64,000 bases of DNA, taken from positions 144,999 through 208,998 of the forward strand of contig NZ_FOLG01000008.1 of the NCBI RefSeq assembly GCF_900112335.1, read 5' to 3'. The notes beneath the pieces were generated by a model that did no database searches, had not been told where the DNA came from, and saw nothing but the letters and a program-made list of their open reading frames with translations. A program made the translations under genes and the position numbers. How positions within the stretch are numbered: position 1 is the first letter of the stretch; each line of letters starts with the position of its first letter. Below are positions 1 to 9,323 of the stretch, piece after piece. The DNA comes from Tropicimonas isoalkanivorans (GTDB lineage: Bacteria > Pseudomonadota > Alphaproteobacteria > Rhodobacterales > Rhodobacteraceae).

Positions 1-566
1 AGATCGCCACCCTGGCCGCGGCGACCACCCTTGCGATGACCGTTGCGGCTTCGGCCGAAAAATATGTGCTGGACCCCAGCCACAGCCAGGTGGTGTTCAC
101 CTACAACCACCTCGGATTCTCCACCACCACTGGCATGTTCTCCGGCTTCGAAGGTGAGATCGACTTCAATGCCGACGATCCGGCGACGAGTTCGGTCTCC
201 GTTTCTTTGCCCGTGTCGGCGATGTTCACCGGCTGGGAAGCGCGTGACGATCACTTCGAGACCGAGGACTTTTTCGGGATCGAGGAGAACGACACTGTGA
301 CCTTCGTCTCCACCAGCATCGAAGTGACCGGCGAAGATACCGCGGAGATCACCGGCGATCTGACCATGAACGGCGTCACCAAGGAAGTCGTTCTGGATGC
401 CAAGCTGAACACGATGGGCATGCACCCGATGGAGGAAAAGGAATGGGCCGGCTTCAACGCCACCACCACCGTCCTGCGGTCCGATTTCGACATGGGGATG
501 TTCGCGCCGTATGTCAGCGATGAAGTCCAAGTCGCCATCTCGATCGAGGCGATGAAGGCCGAGTAA
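1..566 (+). CDS. YceI family periplasmic protein (5' end cut by window edge)
   Basis: The reading frame is open to the first base of the window, so the true start lies upstream. The visible N-terminus is an Ala/Thr/Leu-rich hydrophobic run ending Ala-Ser-Ala, a typical Sec signal peptide end, followed by a mature protein beginning EKYVLDPSHSQVVF. That opening (Asp-x-x-His-Ser before an alternating beta pattern) and the later TMNGVTKEVVLDA strand are characteristic of the YceI lipocalin-like beta-barrel, which binds isoprenoid or other lipids in the periplasm. The mature length of about 170 residues fits the family. A strong terminator follows the stop, so this is the last gene of its transcript. 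The ligand cannot be told from sequence. Confidence 0.9.
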   Translation, partial: IATLAAATTLAMTVAASAEKYVLDPSHSQVVFTYNHLGFSTTTGMFSGFEGEIDFNADDPATSSVSVSLPVSAMFTGWEARDDHFETEDFFGIEENDTVTFVSTSIEVTGEDTAEITGDLTMNGVTKEVVLDAKLNTMGMHPMEEKEWAGFNATTTVLRSDFDMGMFAPYVSDEVQVAISIEAMKAE

Positions 567-590
567 GGCGCCTCTCACCCCGCATCATTG

Positions 591-626
591 GGCCACCGCC
601 GGCAAGCTCCGGCGGTGGCCTTTTCT
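591..626 (+). terminator. Rho-independent terminator after the YceI gene
   Basis: A perfect 12-bp stem (591-602 with 609-620, GGCCACCGCCGG and its complement) with a 6-nt loop is followed directly by TTTTCTTA. It lies 25 bp after the YceI stop, and the convergent cbpM-like gene ends at 626. Confidence 0.88.
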
Positions 627-988
627 TATTGTTCGTCTGGCTCCGCCACTCCATGCCGTTGGTAGAGGATCGACTGAACCTCACGGCGGAGGGCATCCGG
701 GCCTGCGTCCACCAGCGACAAAACCGCGTGAAGATCGGCCCGCAGCGCGTGGACCTGGTCGATCAGCCCCATGACGACGGCCAGTGCGTCCTCCTGCAGC
801 TCCAGGCAGTCACCCAGTTCGCAAGCCAGCCGCAAGCGCGCCACGTCGATTTCCCGGAAGATGGGGGTGGCGCGGGTCGGCGCCTGAACCGGGATCACGA
901 CTTCCGCCGCGACGAACCGCACCAGCATGGCCCGGTCGAGTTGCGGCACTTCGGCCAGCACCTGCTCTTCGGTATATTCCATCATCAT
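626..988 (-). CDS. cbpM: Chaperone modulator CbpM-like protein
   Basis: A 120-residue protein starting MMMEYTEEQVLAEV, with a MerR-like N-terminal half (IFREIDVARLRLACEL near residues 44-58) and a helical C-terminal half (LIDQVHALRADLHAVLSLV). This size and layout match CbpM-type modulators, which bind the J-domain of CbpA and limit its stimulation of DnaK. The start overlaps the stop of the upstream J-domain gene by 4 bp (ATGA), so the two are translationally coupled, as in known cbpA-cbpM pairs. Similarity is modest, so the call rests on both fold pattern and context. Confidence 0.72.
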   Translation of the reverse strand: MMMEYTEEQVLAEVPQLDRAMLVRFVAAEVVIPVQAPTRATPIFREIDVARLRLACELGDCLELQEDALAVVMGLIDQVHALRADLHAVLSLVDAGPDALRREVQSILYQRHGVAEPDEQ

Positions 989-1920
989 GCCGTCATTCCC
1001 TTACGCGGATCGTAGGAATTCTTCTTGCGCCAGTCCGCCATGAAATCGGCGAGAGCGTCGTCTACCTTTGGCGGGGCGACGATCTTCAGCTCCACCAGTT
1101 GGTCGCCGCGCGCGTCCTTTCCCCTTAGCGCCACCCCGCGCCCCCGCAGGCGCAGCACCTGGCCCGAACTGGCGCCCTTCGGCACCGTCACGTTGACCGG
1201 CCCGCTGATCGTGGGAACCTCCACCTTGGCGCCCAGTATCGCCTCGTCGATCGTGATGGGCAGTGTCACGCGAATGTTGTCCCCCTCCCGGCGAAAGAGC
1301 TTGTGCGGGGCCACTGACACCGTGATGAGCGCGTCGCCCGGCCGCCCCTTGCCGATGGGCGCCCCCCCCTTGCCGCGCAGGCGGATCGTCTGGCCGTCCG
1401 CGATGCCGCGCGGGATCTGCACCTCTAGCGAGGCGCCGTCCGGCAAGGTGATCCGGGTCGACCCGCCCAAAGCGGCATCCATGAAGGAGACTTCCAAACG
1501 GTATCGCATATCCGCCCCATCGGCGTGGAAGCCGCCATGCATATGATCGTGCCCTGCCCCGCCCCGCTCGGCGCGAGCCCCTCGGGTGAAGCTGGCAAAG
1601 AAATCGGACAGGTCCTCGTAGTCGTCAAAACCCTGGGTGCCCCTGTATGGGTTGTCCTGTGCGCCGGCATATTGGCGATAGAAGTGCTGTTCCGGCCGCT
1701 CCTGACCGGACGCATCGATCTCGCCCCGGTCGAAGCGGGCGCGCTTTTCGGGGTCCTTCAGCAGGTCGTAGGCCGCCGCCGCGGCCTTGAACCGCTCCTC
1801 GCCGGCCTTGTCGCCGGGGTTGATGTCGGGATGGCTCTCCTTGACGATCTTGCGGTAGGCCTTCTTGATCTCCGCCGCCGTCGCCGTCTTGCTCACCCCC
1901 AAAGCTTCATACGGATCCAT
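985..1920 (-). CDS. cbpA: J-domain co-chaperone, CbpA type (DnaJ C-terminal domain)
   Basis: The 311-residue product starts MDPYEALGVSKTATAAEIKK; a longer open frame upstream of 1920 has no J-domain character and was discarded. The J-domain carries the essential HPD tripeptide (KESHPDINPG) and is followed by a Gly/Arg-rich linker and two DnaJ C-terminal substrate-binding domains (for example IPRGIADGQTIRLRGKG and VPKGASSGQVLRLRGRG). There is no CxxCxGxG zinc-finger region, which separates CbpA-type proteins from true DnaJ. It should stimulate DnaK ATPase and deliver clients. It is directly coupled to the downstream cbpM-like gene. Confidence 0.88.
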   Translation of the reverse strand: MDPYEALGVSKTATAAEIKKAYRKIVKESHPDINPGDKAGEERFKAAAAAYDLLKDPEKRARFDRGEIDASGQERPEQHFYRQYAGAQDNPYRGTQGFDDYEDLSDFFASFTRGARAERGGAGHDHMHGGFHADGADMRYRLEVSFMDAALGGSTRITLPDGASLEVQIPRGIADGQTIRLRGKGGAPIGKGRPGDALITVSVAPHKLFRREGDNIRVTLPITIDEAILGAKVEVPTISGPVNVTVPKGASSGQVLRLRGRGVALRGKDARGDQLVELKIVAPPKVDDALADFMADWRKKNSYDPRKGMTA

Positions 1921-2061
1921 TGGTGTTCCTATGCGAATGGGTTGCAGCAACGCGGAAGGCACACCGCGCGCGTTGCCCTTTGATATTGTACCGGAACGGG
2001 CCGTTTTGAAGTGCGCCCGAACGGCGCGCTTCCAGTCATCGTGCTCGGAAAAGAGACCTCG

Positions 2062-2096
2062 CAAAAAGAAAACCCGGCCAGAGCGGCCGGGCTTTG
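2062..2096 (-). terminator. Rho-independent terminator of tig
   Basis: Read on the minus strand, a 7-bp GC stem (arms at 2085-2091 and 2073-2079) is followed by a U-rich tail complementary to 2062-2072. It lies about 37 bp after the trigger factor stop and separates tig from the cbpA-like gene. Confidence 0.85.
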
Positions 2097-2127
2097 CATG
2101 TCTTGGTCTCACGGACGTGGAGAAGGA

Positions 2128-3459
2128 TCACTCCTCGTCGAGCTTCTCGACGGCTTCCTTCAGGGCGTCTTTATCGGCTTCGACTTCTTCGATGGTCGCC
2201 AGTTCGAAGACATAGTCAACGACCTTGTCTTCGAAGAGCGGCGCACGGATCTGCTGCTGCACCTGCTGGTTCTGCTGCACGAACTCGAAGAACTCCCGCT
2301 CCTTGCCCGGGTACTGCCGCGCCTGGTTCAGGATCGCCTGGGTCATCTCGGCGTCGGAGACCTTGATCTCGTTCTTGGTGCCGAGTTCCGCCAACAGGAG
2401 CCCAAGTTTCACGCGCCGTTCGGCGAGCTTGGTGTGCTCCTCGGTGGTCTCGATTTCCGGATGGTCATGGCCGTGCACCTCCGGATTTTCCTCGTGCCAC
2501 AGCTGGTGGGCGATCTGGCTGGCCTCCGCTTCGACGAGGGTCGGCGGCAGGTCGAAGGTCACCAGGTCGTCGAGCTTGTCCAGCAGGCCGCGCTTCATCA
2601 CCGCGCGAGCAGCACCGGCATATTCGGCCTCAAGCCGTTCCTTGATCTGCTCTTTCAGCGCGTCAAGGCTCTCGGCACCGAACTGCTTGGCCAGGTCGTC
2701 GTTCAGCTCCGGCGCGGCGGGCGACTTGACGGCCTTGATGGTGCAGGTGAACTCGGCTTCCTTGCCGGCCAGATGGCTCGCACCATACTCCTCGGGGAAG
2801 GTCACGGTGACGACCTTTTCCTCGCCGACCTTTGCCCCAACGAGTTGCTCCTCGAAGCCCGGAATGAACTGGCCCGATCCGAGTTCCAGCGGGAAGTCCT
2901 CCGCGGAGCCACCTTCGAAGGCTTCGCCATCGACCCGGCCCACGAAATCAATTGTGACCTGGTCGCCATTCTCCGCCGCTTCGCCCTCGGCGCGGTCTTC
3001 GAAGTTCCGGGCCTGCTCGGCGAGCCCGTTCAGGGCCTCGTCGATCGCGGTATCGTCGGCCTTCACCACCAGTTTCTGCAGCGTGACCTGCGACAGGTCT
3101 GGCTGGTCGATCTCCGGCAGCTTCTCATAGGACATGGAGACAACGATATCGTCGCCTTCCTTCCAGTCCTCGCCTTCCATCTTGATCTCGGGCTGCATCG
3201 CAGGACGGTCGCCGGATTGCTCGAGGTGGTCGCTCATCGCGCCATCGACGGCTTCCTGCATAGCTTCGCCCAGAAGGCGCGTGCCGAACTGCTTCTTCAG
3301 AAGCGCCATCGGCACCTTGCCCTTGCGAAAGCCTTTCATCTCGATCCCGGGCTGGGCCTCGGTCAGTTTTTCGTTGACCTTGGCATCCAGTTCGTCCGCA
3401 GTGATGGTAATCTGGTACCCGCGTTTCAGGCCGTCGTTCAGGGTCTCGGTGACCTGCAT
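2128..3459 (-). CDS. tig: Trigger factor, ribosome-bound chaperone and peptidyl-prolyl isomerase
   Basis: 443 residues, the normal length for trigger factor. The N-terminal ribosome-binding domain contains the signature [17 protein letters not shown] around residues 43-59. The middle FKBP-type isomerase domain (roughly 160-250) has the expected [27 protein letters not shown] and VTFPEEYGA segments. The long helical C-terminal domain with an acidic tail completes the family layout. The ATG at 3459 is preceded by a GGAAGGAA-type ribosome binding site. It folds nascent chains at the exit tunnel. The gene stands alone between tRNA-Leu upstream and its own terminator downstream. Confidence 0.97.
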   Translation of the reverse strand: MQVTETLNDGLKRGYQITITADELDAKVNEKLTEAQPGIEMKGFRKGKVPMALLKKQFGTRLLGEAMQEAVDGAMSDHLEQSGDRPAMQPEIKMEGEDWKEGDDIVVSMSYEKLPEIDQPDLSQVTLQKLVVKADDTAIDEALNGLAEQARNFEDRAEGEAAENGDQVTIDFVGRVDGEAFEGGSAEDFPLELGSGQFIPGFEEQLVGAKVGEEKVVTVTFPEEYGASHLAGKEAEFTCTIKAVKSPAAPELNDDLAKQFGAESLDALKEQIKERLEAEYAGAARAVMKRGLLDKLDDLVTFDLPPTLVEAEASQIAHQLWHEENPEVHGHDHPEIETTEEHTKLAERRVKLGLLLAELGTKNEIKVSDAEMTQAILNQARQYPGKEREFFEFVQQNQQVQQQIRAPLFEDKVVDYVFELATIEEVEADKDALKEAVEKLDEE

Positions 3460-3485
3460 GGCTCTTTATTCCTTCCTCACGTTCC

Positions 3486-3570
3486 TGGTGCGGGTGAAGG
3501 GACTCGAACCCCCACGCCTTGCGGCGCCAGAACCTAAATCTGGTGCGTCTACCAGTTCCGCCACACCCGC
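3486..3570 (-). tRNA. tRNA-Leu (anticodon TAG), CCA encoded
   Basis: On the minus strand the gene begins GCGGGTG and ends CACCCGC-A-CCA, giving a 7-bp acceptor stem with an A discriminator and an encoded CCA at 3486-3488. The anticodon TAG lies at the complement of 3534-3536. A T-arm with GTTCGAGTCCC and a long class II variable arm, typical of tRNA-Leu, are present. It is transcribed in the same direction as tig, 26 bp upstream of the tig start. No integrated element is seen next to it. Confidence 0.96.
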
Positions 3571-3780
3571 GCTGTTCTGAAACCGGAAGCGACCGCGCGC
3601 CGTTTCCAGCACCGCAGCCGCCCGATCCAAATTCGCGCCCTTCTATCAAGGGTGATGGCCGGATGCGAGAGGAAAAACATCCCTGCAACGGTCGCCGAAA
3701 TAGTTAACATCCGTCTGGCGAGATGCGCCGCGCGGGCCTAATCTTATTGACAAAATCATAAGGGCCATCCGAGCAGAGCC

Positions 3781-4254
3781 ATGCATATTCCCTTCTTCCG
3801 CGGAGCCGCGGCGCGCAATCTCGGCGCATCGGTGCTGCCTGCGCCCGACCGAGCCGTCGGAATCACCGGCTCCATCATGCTCTATACGGCAAACGGAGCG
3901 GTCCCGGCCGAGCACCTGACGCCGGGGGATCGGATCATCACCCGCTCCAGCGGACAGGTGGTTTTGCGGGATGTGCGCGTCACGGAGGTACATGGCCTGA
4001 TGGTCCGCGTCGGCCCGGCCACGCTCGGTCGCGCACGACCGGAGACCTTCGTGCTGCTTCCGCCCGACCAGAAGGTTGTCCTTCGCACCGCCACCGGCGC
4101 CGGGCGCGACGGCATCTTTGCTGCCCGGGCGCTGATCGACGACACGCATGTGACATGGCACGAGACCAAGGCCCCGGTCCGGATCGTGCACCTTTTCTTC
4201 GACGGCCCGGAAATCGTCCATGCCGGTGGCCTGGAACTGGTCATCGACGGCTGA
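3781..4254 (+). CDS. Stand-alone Hint-domain protein, catalytic cysteine missing
   Basis: A 157-residue protein whose residues about 26-130 read as a Hedgehog/intein (Hint) fold: GITGSIMLYTANGAVPAEHLTPGD followed by RIITRSSGQVVLRDV, then an ETFVLLPPDQKVVLRT block equivalent to the conserved His-containing segment. Rhodobacterales carry many such small Hint proteins of unknown role. In active Hint domains the first residue is a nucleophilic Cys; here the corresponding region has Val-Gly-Ile and the whole protein contains no cysteine, so self-cleavage is not expected. There is no clear signal peptide. The start ATG at 3781 has only a weak ribosome binding site. Confidence 0.75.
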   Translation: MHIPFFRGAAARNLGASVLPAPDRAVGITGSIMLYTANGAVPAEHLTPGDRIITRSSGQVVLRDVRVTEVHGLMVRVGPATLGRARPETFVLLPPDQKVVLRTATGAGRDGIFAARALIDDTHVTWHETKAPVRIVHLFFDGPEIVHAGGLELVIDG

Positions 4255-4327
4255 TCGGCCCTGCACGGCTTGCAGTGCCTTTCGCGCCCGCCCATAACGA
4301 TGCGCGACCCCTGCCTGAGAGCCTGTA

Positions 4328-5629
4328 ATGGATACCGCCACATTCGCCGACGTCACCTTCTGGATCACCGCCGGGGCGATCCTCGTGCTTCTGGTCCTGT
4401 CCGGATTCTTCTCGGGCTCGGAAACAGCATTGACCGCGGCCTCCCGTGGGCGGCTGCGCAGCGCAGCAGACAAGGGCGATGCGGGCGCGCAAGCGGCCTT
4501 GGCACTGAAGGAGGACAATGAACGGCTGATCGGCGGTATCCTCCTTGGCAACAACCTCGTCAACATCCTCGCCACATCGTTGGCAACCGCCGCCTTCACC
4601 CGCGCCTTCGGAGACAGCGGCGTTGCGCTGGCAACGCTGGTGATGACGCTGCTGGTGCTGATCTTCGCGGAGGTGCTTCCCAAGACCTATTCGATCTCCG
4701 ACCCCGAGCGCGCCGCCGCCCGCAGTGCCCCCCTGATTGGCCCCGTCATAACGGTACTTTCGCCGATGGTGACCGTGGTTCGGGTCATCGTGCGCGGAGT
4801 GCTGCGGATCTTCGGAATGCGGGTCGACCCGGATTCGATGCTGAGCGTCCGAGAAGAGATCGTTGGGGCGTTGCAAATCGGCCATTCGGAAGGCGTGGTC
4901 GAAAAGGAAGATCGCGACCGCCTGCTCGGTGCGCTCGACCTGAGCGAGCGGACCGTGGAGGAGATCATGCTGCACCGCTCCCAGATCGAGATGATCGACG
5001 CCGAGGCGGCCCCCGAGGAGATGGTGCGCCAGGTGCTGTCCTCCGCCTATACCCGCCTGCCGGTCTTTCGCGGAGAGCAGGAGAACATCGTCGGCGTGGT
5101 CCACGCCAAGGACCTGCTCCGGGCGCTGGAACAACTGATGCGCCAGTCCGAGTCGATAGACGCGGCAATGGAAAAGTTCGACGTGATGGCCGTGGCCAAG
5201 GCCCCGTACTTTGTGCCGGAGACGACGACGCTGGACGACCAGATGCGCCAGTTCCTCCGCCGCCACACGCATTTTGCGCTGGTCGTGGACGAATACGGTG
5301 CTCTGCAAGGGCTCATCACGCTGGAGGATATCCTTGAGGAAATCGTCGGCGAGATCACCGATGAGTTCGATGTGGATGCCGAGCACCCGATCCGACGGAC
5401 GGAAACGGGCGATTTCCTGGTTGACGGCGCGATGACCATCCGCGACCTGAACCGGGCCAAGGACTGGCACCTGCCGGACGACGAAGCGAATACGGTCGCC
5501 GGCCTCGTCATCCACGAAGCACAGACGATCCCGACCCCCGGGCAGGTCTTTTCCTTCCACGGATTCCGCTTCGAGGTCGTCGCCCGCGAACAGAACCGCC
5601 TGACCCGGTTGAAGATCCGTCCGCTTTGA
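4328..5629 (+). CDS. CNNM/CorC (HlyC/CorC-family) membrane protein with CBS pair
   Basis: 433 residues in the family order: an N-terminal DUF21 membrane domain (about 1-165, with SGFFSGSETALTAASRGRLR and NNLVNILATSLAT), two CBS domains (about 200-320, including HRSQIEMIDAEA, TRLPVFRGEQENIVGVVHAKDLL and FALVVDEYGALQGLITLEDILEEIVGEI), and a C-terminal CorC_HlyC domain (about 345-430). The family is linked to magnesium/cobalt efflux or homeostasis in the inner membrane, with CBS domains sensing ATP-Mg; the hemolysin name is historical. The ATG at 4328 has a weak ribosome binding site. It is probably transcribed alone or with the Hint gene 73 bp upstream. Confidence 0.93.
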   Translation: MDTATFADVTFWITAGAILVLLVLSGFFSGSETALTAASRGRLRSAADKGDAGAQAALALKEDNERLIGGILLGNNLVNILATSLATAAFTRAFGDSGVALATLVMTLLVLIFAEVLPKTYSISDPERAAARSAPLIGPVITVLSPMVTVVRVIVRGVLRIFGMRVDPDSMLSVREEIVGALQIGHSEGVVEKEDRDRLLGALDLSERTVEEIMLHRSQIEMIDAEAAPEEMVRQVLSSAYTRLPVFRGEQENIVGVVHAKDLLRALEQLMRQSESIDAAMEKFDVMAVAKAPYFVPETTTLDDQMRQFLRRHTHFALVVDEYGALQGLITLEDILEEIVGEITDEFDVDAEHPIRRTETGDFLVDGAMTIRDLNRAKDWHLPDDEANTVAGLVIHEAQTIPTPGQVFSFHGFRFEVVAREQNRLTRLKIRPL

Positions 5630-5943
5630 GCCGATCGGTGGCGGAGTCGAGGGGTACGGACCTAGGTGCTTGCCCCGAACCTAGGGCTAACGGCACGAAT
5701 GAATAGCAGCCGGGTCGAATCCATCGTGTCGCACGTCCTATCAAATGCGCTCGGAGTTGCAGAGGAGCAAAAACAAGGGCGAAAGCTTCGTATTGGTCAC
5801 GCCTTTCGGCGGGTGCTACTGAGCTTGCAAGCCCGTGCCGGACGTGCCTGCCGAGTAGGATAAGCCGTCCTCTCGAGTGCTAGGACATCCGGGACCGGCA
5901 TCGCCACCCGTCGGTTTGACCTACAGCCGCAGGCCCTCTGCCG
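5630..5943. other. Intergenic segment without a recognised gene
   Basis: About 314 bp between two convergent genes. It holds a 7-bp inverted repeat (CCTAGGT at 5661-5667 and its complement at 5679-5685) but no following T-tract on either strand, so it is not called as a terminator. Nothing else was recognised. The region marks the left edge of the more AT-rich carbohydrate island. Confidence 0.5.
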
Positions 5944-7794
5944 TCAGGGCGACGGACGCTCACCGAGCTTTAGCGTTCGCTCCCAATAATCATCGGTGGC
6001 GATTCGCCTATACCCAGCCTGCCAGTCCTGTCTCAATCGGCCATAGCAGCGGATGAATCGGAGACCATTGCGCACCATTCTGCGGCTCTGGCGGAAAGCG
6101 CGGGACTTGGAATGGCTGACGCTAATCGAGGTATTCTCGACACGATTGAGATAGATTGCATGCTTTGCGCCCCAGATCCGGCAGAGCATCGCCTGTTCAC
6201 CGGCGAGCAACACCTTTCGCGTCGCGAAGGCCCGGAAGAATGGCAGGAGGTGGCCGTTTAACGTGAACTTCATCAACAGCACCGTCCAGCGGCCTGCGTC
6301 GTCAGCGTCAGGTGTACGGGGGGGCATCGCGCCATCATGCTGGCTATAGCCTTCCGCCTTGGTCAGCGCCTTGATGTCGGCGCGACGTCTGGCAATGTCA
6401 GCGTTCCGAGCGAAGAAGTCCGGCCCTTCCATCACGTCCTCGATCGCTAAGTTCAGAGCCTCCAGCGTCTCGTAGCGACAGTAGCACATCGCCCTGGCGA
6501 AGAACCAAGCCGCGATCTTGACAGTACGCAGAGCGCCGATGTCCATCGACGGCAATGACAGGTGGTGCACCATATGGCTGCGCAAGTCGAGGTATTCTGT
6601 CAGGGGGGTAATTTTGTCAGTAAAATCGGCGTCTTGAAAAGTGATTACTCCGGGTAGGGTCGTCATACGAAAGCCGTTGGCCAGCGAAAAGCTGACGTCG
6701 TCGCCACGAACAAAGAACGGAAATGGGGGGTGCTCTACACAGGCGGTGGGAAATGCGAAGTACCACCATCCTCCGTAAAAGTTCCAAGGGACCCCGATGC
6801 TCTCGGCTTCCATTGACAACAAGTGATGGAAATTGCGCATGTCGACGTCGCCAAACAATCGATTGCACTTGGCGAGAAACGTGGCGCCGTTTTCCCAAAG
6901 GGCCCACTTGTCGGTTGCCCGCGCAAGCGCGCCGGCGATGGCAGTACGCTCATCCTTGGCATAGGCGAGGAAGGTCCAGGTACGTTCGATCGAGGACATA
7001 TGGATCTTGGCTTCGTCATCCATAAAGAGGGTATGGGTCGCGCCCCGCCTGCGTGCCTCGATCAAGCCCCGCGCGAAACCGCCCGATCCACCGAGGTTCT
7101 CGTTGTCCATCGGGGACACGTACTGGTCTGCCTCGATACCGGCGCTCTTACCGTTATCCACCACGATGACATGGACATGCTCCCCAATAGAGGAACTGGC
7201 AAGATAGTGCCTAAACCGGTCGACCGCTTTCCGCACGGCTTCCTCGCGCCGGAACGTCGTGATGACGACAGCTATTTCGGGAGTCCGTACCGGGGCTTGT
7301 GCCGTCATCCAGTTGGCCGATTTTAGGCGTCCAATGCCGAGAGACCGAAGTTCGAAGAAGAGGACTCCACCATTCGCTATCGACGGGATCCCGGAAATGT
7401 CCAGCTCGAACGGCTCATCCGGCTGGAAGGTTATCAGTTCGTTGTACACCCTTTCGTGCGAGCTATCGGCAATCGCCTGCGTCACCCTAAGTTCAAAGGT
7501 GCCCTCGCCAATGAGTACGAGCCTTATATCCGTCAACCCACAATGGTGCTGCCACTTCCCGAGGCTGAAGAGGTTGAATAAGGTATCGAATTCAGCCACG
7601 CCGCCGGGACCAAAGACGACATGGCCGCTTTCACGCGAAACGGCGCAGGCACCGCGTTGACGGACGTAAAGATCTGGTTCGGTGCAGATGCCGGTTTCCG
7701 CATGGACGAGTCCTTGCAGCAGGTTGAGTTGCCCCGTCGTCTCCTCGTCCAGCAATGGAAGTTTACTCGAATGATGCATCTGTCCCATCAGCAT
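5944..7794 (-). CDS. GlfT2-like glycosyltransferase (GT2 family, galactofuranosyltransferase type)
   Basis: 616 residues with the layout of mycobacterial GlfT2: an N-terminal beta-sandwich domain (about 1-165), then a GT-A domain starting IAVVITTFRREEAVRKAV at about 174. Key elements are NLGGSGGFARG (233-243), the metal-binding MDDEAKI (DDE at 259-261, equivalent to the DxD of GT-A enzymes), the tryptophan pair in GGWWYFAFP (343-344) and RGDDVSFS (DD at 365-366), followed by a helical C-terminal domain. GlfT2 uses UDP-galactofuranose to build galactan chains; the donor here is inferred only from similarity. The ATG at 7794 is preceded by TGAGGTTGGCAA. It is the last of a minus-strand series with two sulfotransferase-like genes and may polymerise the glycan they decorate. 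Confidence 0.82.
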   Translation of the reverse strand: MLMGQMHHSSKLPLLDEETTGQLNLLQGLVHAETGICTEPDLYVRQRGACAVSRESGHVVFGPGGVAEFDTLFNLFSLGKWQHHCGLTDIRLVLIGEGTFELRVTQAIADSSHERVYNELITFQPDEPFELDISGIPSIANGGVLFFELRSLGIGRLKSANWMTAQAPVRTPEIAVVITTFRREEAVRKAVDRFRHYLASSSIGEHVHVIVVDNGKSAGIEADQYVSPMDNENLGGSGGFARGLIEARRRGATHTLFMDDEAKIHMSSIERTWTFLAYAKDERTAIAGALARATDKWALWENGATFLAKCNRLFGDVDMRNFHHLLSMEAESIGVPWNFYGGWWYFAFPTACVEHPPFPFFVRGDDVSFSLANGFRMTTLPGVITFQDADFTDKITPLTEYLDLRSHMVHHLSLPSMDIGALRTVKIAAWFFARAMCYCRYETLEALNLAIEDVMEGPDFFARNADIARRRADIKALTKAEGYSQHDGAMPPRTPDADDAGRWTVLLMKFTLNGHLLPFFRAFATRKVLLAGEQAMLCRIWGAKHAIYLNRVENTSISVSHSKSRAFRQSRRMVRNGLRFIRCYGRLRQDWQAGYRRIATDDYWERTLKLGERPSP

Positions 7795-8174
7795 TTGCCA
7801 ACCTCATTTTGAAATCTGCGTTCGGACATGGGGAAGAATTCGCCGAGGACGCTTGGTTGATCCGAACGGAGCGACGCAGACGCCTGTAGGATGGACGGCT
7901 TCGCGAGCTCCAGCGCCGAAATGATCGACATTTCGTTCGCGTCCCACATGAATGGCAACGTCCAGTTGATCCACTTCGATGCCCCTGCTCGAGTATCGCG
8001 CTTCTCCGGTGCACGCCTATCAGCAATCTGTACCGGAACGCCCTTGTTTGCACCAACACATGCAGCAACTCGGAACGCAAAGACAAGCAGGTTTCAGGAC
8101 AAGCCAGCAACCGACGGACCTAAAATTACGACAGATGCTGACAACCTCCGCGGTACGGCCTCAGGTCGCGACAC
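7795..8174. other. Intergenic segment without a recognised gene
   Basis: 380 bp between the sulfotransferase-like gene ending at 8175 and the GlfT2-like gene starting at 7794, both on the minus strand. Open frames across it have no conserved motif and no good start site. It probably contains the promoter of the GlfT2-like gene, but no convincing -35/-10 pair was found. Confidence 0.4.
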
Positions 8175-9284
8175 TCAATGCCCAGCGGCCAGCTTTCGCA
8201 ACAACTCCCAGGCCGGCGGTTGCGGGCGCGCTCTTTCGGGAAGCTCCAAAAGCAGTTCCAGAGCGGCCCGGCTGGCGACCTCCTCCGGCACAGGATGGGC
8301 AATTCGCATTTCGTCGATGTCAGGAAAGAACGGCGAGCGGTTCGCGACCTGGCCGACATAGGAGTGGATCGGCTCAAAGGCGTCCGCCAGAAAGGTGCGC
8401 GCTCCCTGCCCTAGCACTTCCACCTCGGCGTTTTTGTGGACCTCCTTGGCGATGTTCGTCGATTCGAGGAAGTGCATGAAGCGCTCCGCATCGGGACGAT
8501 CCAACTCTTGGTTCGCTCGGCGCATGATGTCGTAGAAGGCATACGGGATGCTTTTGTTGGCCCGCGGCGCGGGTACGAGTCCGCTCGGAAAATCGATCCC
8601 AACCTGCTGGACGAAATCCTCGCAGGACCCACCTACCGCGAGGACATCGGAGTAATTCCTGATGTGGAAGACCGCATCGGGAAAGGCCTCCGTCCAGGGT
8701 TGGAGGAGCGTCTGATAGTCGAAGTGAACAGTGTGGATGTACTTCTTGGCCACCTCGCCCTCCAGACGCCCCCACCTGTAGCCGAAGCGGAACCGTTGAC
8801 CGTGCCAAGACGCGAGATACTCGTCTGGGCGGCGCAGCGTTAGGTAGATTTCGAAAGAGGCGCCCGGAAAGAAACTTCTCAGTTGCTGGGTCAGGGCCGG
8901 TGACTCGTGACCAAAATTCGACATCACCTCCGAGCACAGCACGACGGCTCTTGGCGAAAGGTTGTCGATTTGCTCCCGGATCGCACGGGCCATCTGAAAC
9001 ACGGCGGGAGGCCGGTCGATGAAGGCCGGCAGCTTAAAGCCTCCAGCTTCCGCGATCATTTTGAAAACGAGAGTGTTGTGAGGCTCTCGTTCATTGAGAG
9101 TCAGATCGCCGTCGTCGTCTTTGCCGGCCATTGCCCGGGCAAGGCAATTCGCCATGCCTTCAAATTCGACCATCGGATAAAGGATGCCGCCATCCCGGAT
9201 GAGCTTCAGCCAGTTGCGGGAAAGATAGGTCTGCAACGCGGTCGAGCCGACCTTGTGGTGCCCGATGTAGATGATAACTTTCAT
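8175..9284 (-). CDS. Sulfotransferase-like P-loop protein 1
   Basis: 369 residues from the ATG at 9284 (MKVIIYIGHHKVGSTALQ). The N-terminal strand-loop-helix HHKVGSTALQTYL is the 5'-phosphosulfate-binding loop expected of PAPS-dependent sulfotransferases, and AVVLCSEVMSNFG (about 110-125) fits the family's following strand. The rest is helix-rich and divergent (RRPDEYLASWHGQRFRFGY). It would transfer sulfate from PAPS to a carbohydrate hydroxyl in the cytoplasm; the acceptor is unknown. It is second in a minus-strand run with another sulfotransferase-like gene 39 bp upstream. The upstream TTG at 9296 is a less likely start. Confidence 0.7.
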   Translation of the reverse strand: MKVIIYIGHHKVGSTALQTYLSRNWLKLIRDGGILYPMVEFEGMANCLARAMAGKDDDGDLTLNEREPHNTLVFKMIAEAGGFKLPAFIDRPPAVFQMARAIREQIDNLSPRAVVLCSEVMSNFGHESPALTQQLRSFFPGASFEIYLTLRRPDEYLASWHGQRFRFGYRWGRLEGEVAKKYIHTVHFDYQTLLQPWTEAFPDAVFHIRNYSDVLAVGGSCEDFVQQVGIDFPSGLVPAPRANKSIPYAFYDIMRRANQELDRPDAERFMHFLESTNIAKEVHKNAEVEVLGQGARTFLADAFEPIHSYVGQVANRSPFFPDIDEMRIAHPVPEEVASRAALELLLELPERARPQPPAWELLRKLAAGH

Positions 9285-9323
9285 GATCTTCGCCAATTCT
9301 AGCCGAGCGAGGCTCGCAGTCAG

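Noticed and set aside
1921..2112. N-terminal extension of the cbpA-like gene
   Set aside because: The added residues precede a canonical J-domain start and overlap the tig terminator.
3486..3570. tRNA-Leu as an integration site of a mobile element
   Set aside because: No integrase, no repeated tRNA 3' end and only ordinary genes on both sides.
3747..3775. TTGACA-like box upstream of the Hint gene
   Set aside because: No -10-like hexamer at the right distance.
5661..5685. Inverted repeat as a terminator between convergent genes
   Set aside because: Stem of only 7 bp, 11-nt loop and no T-tract in either direction.
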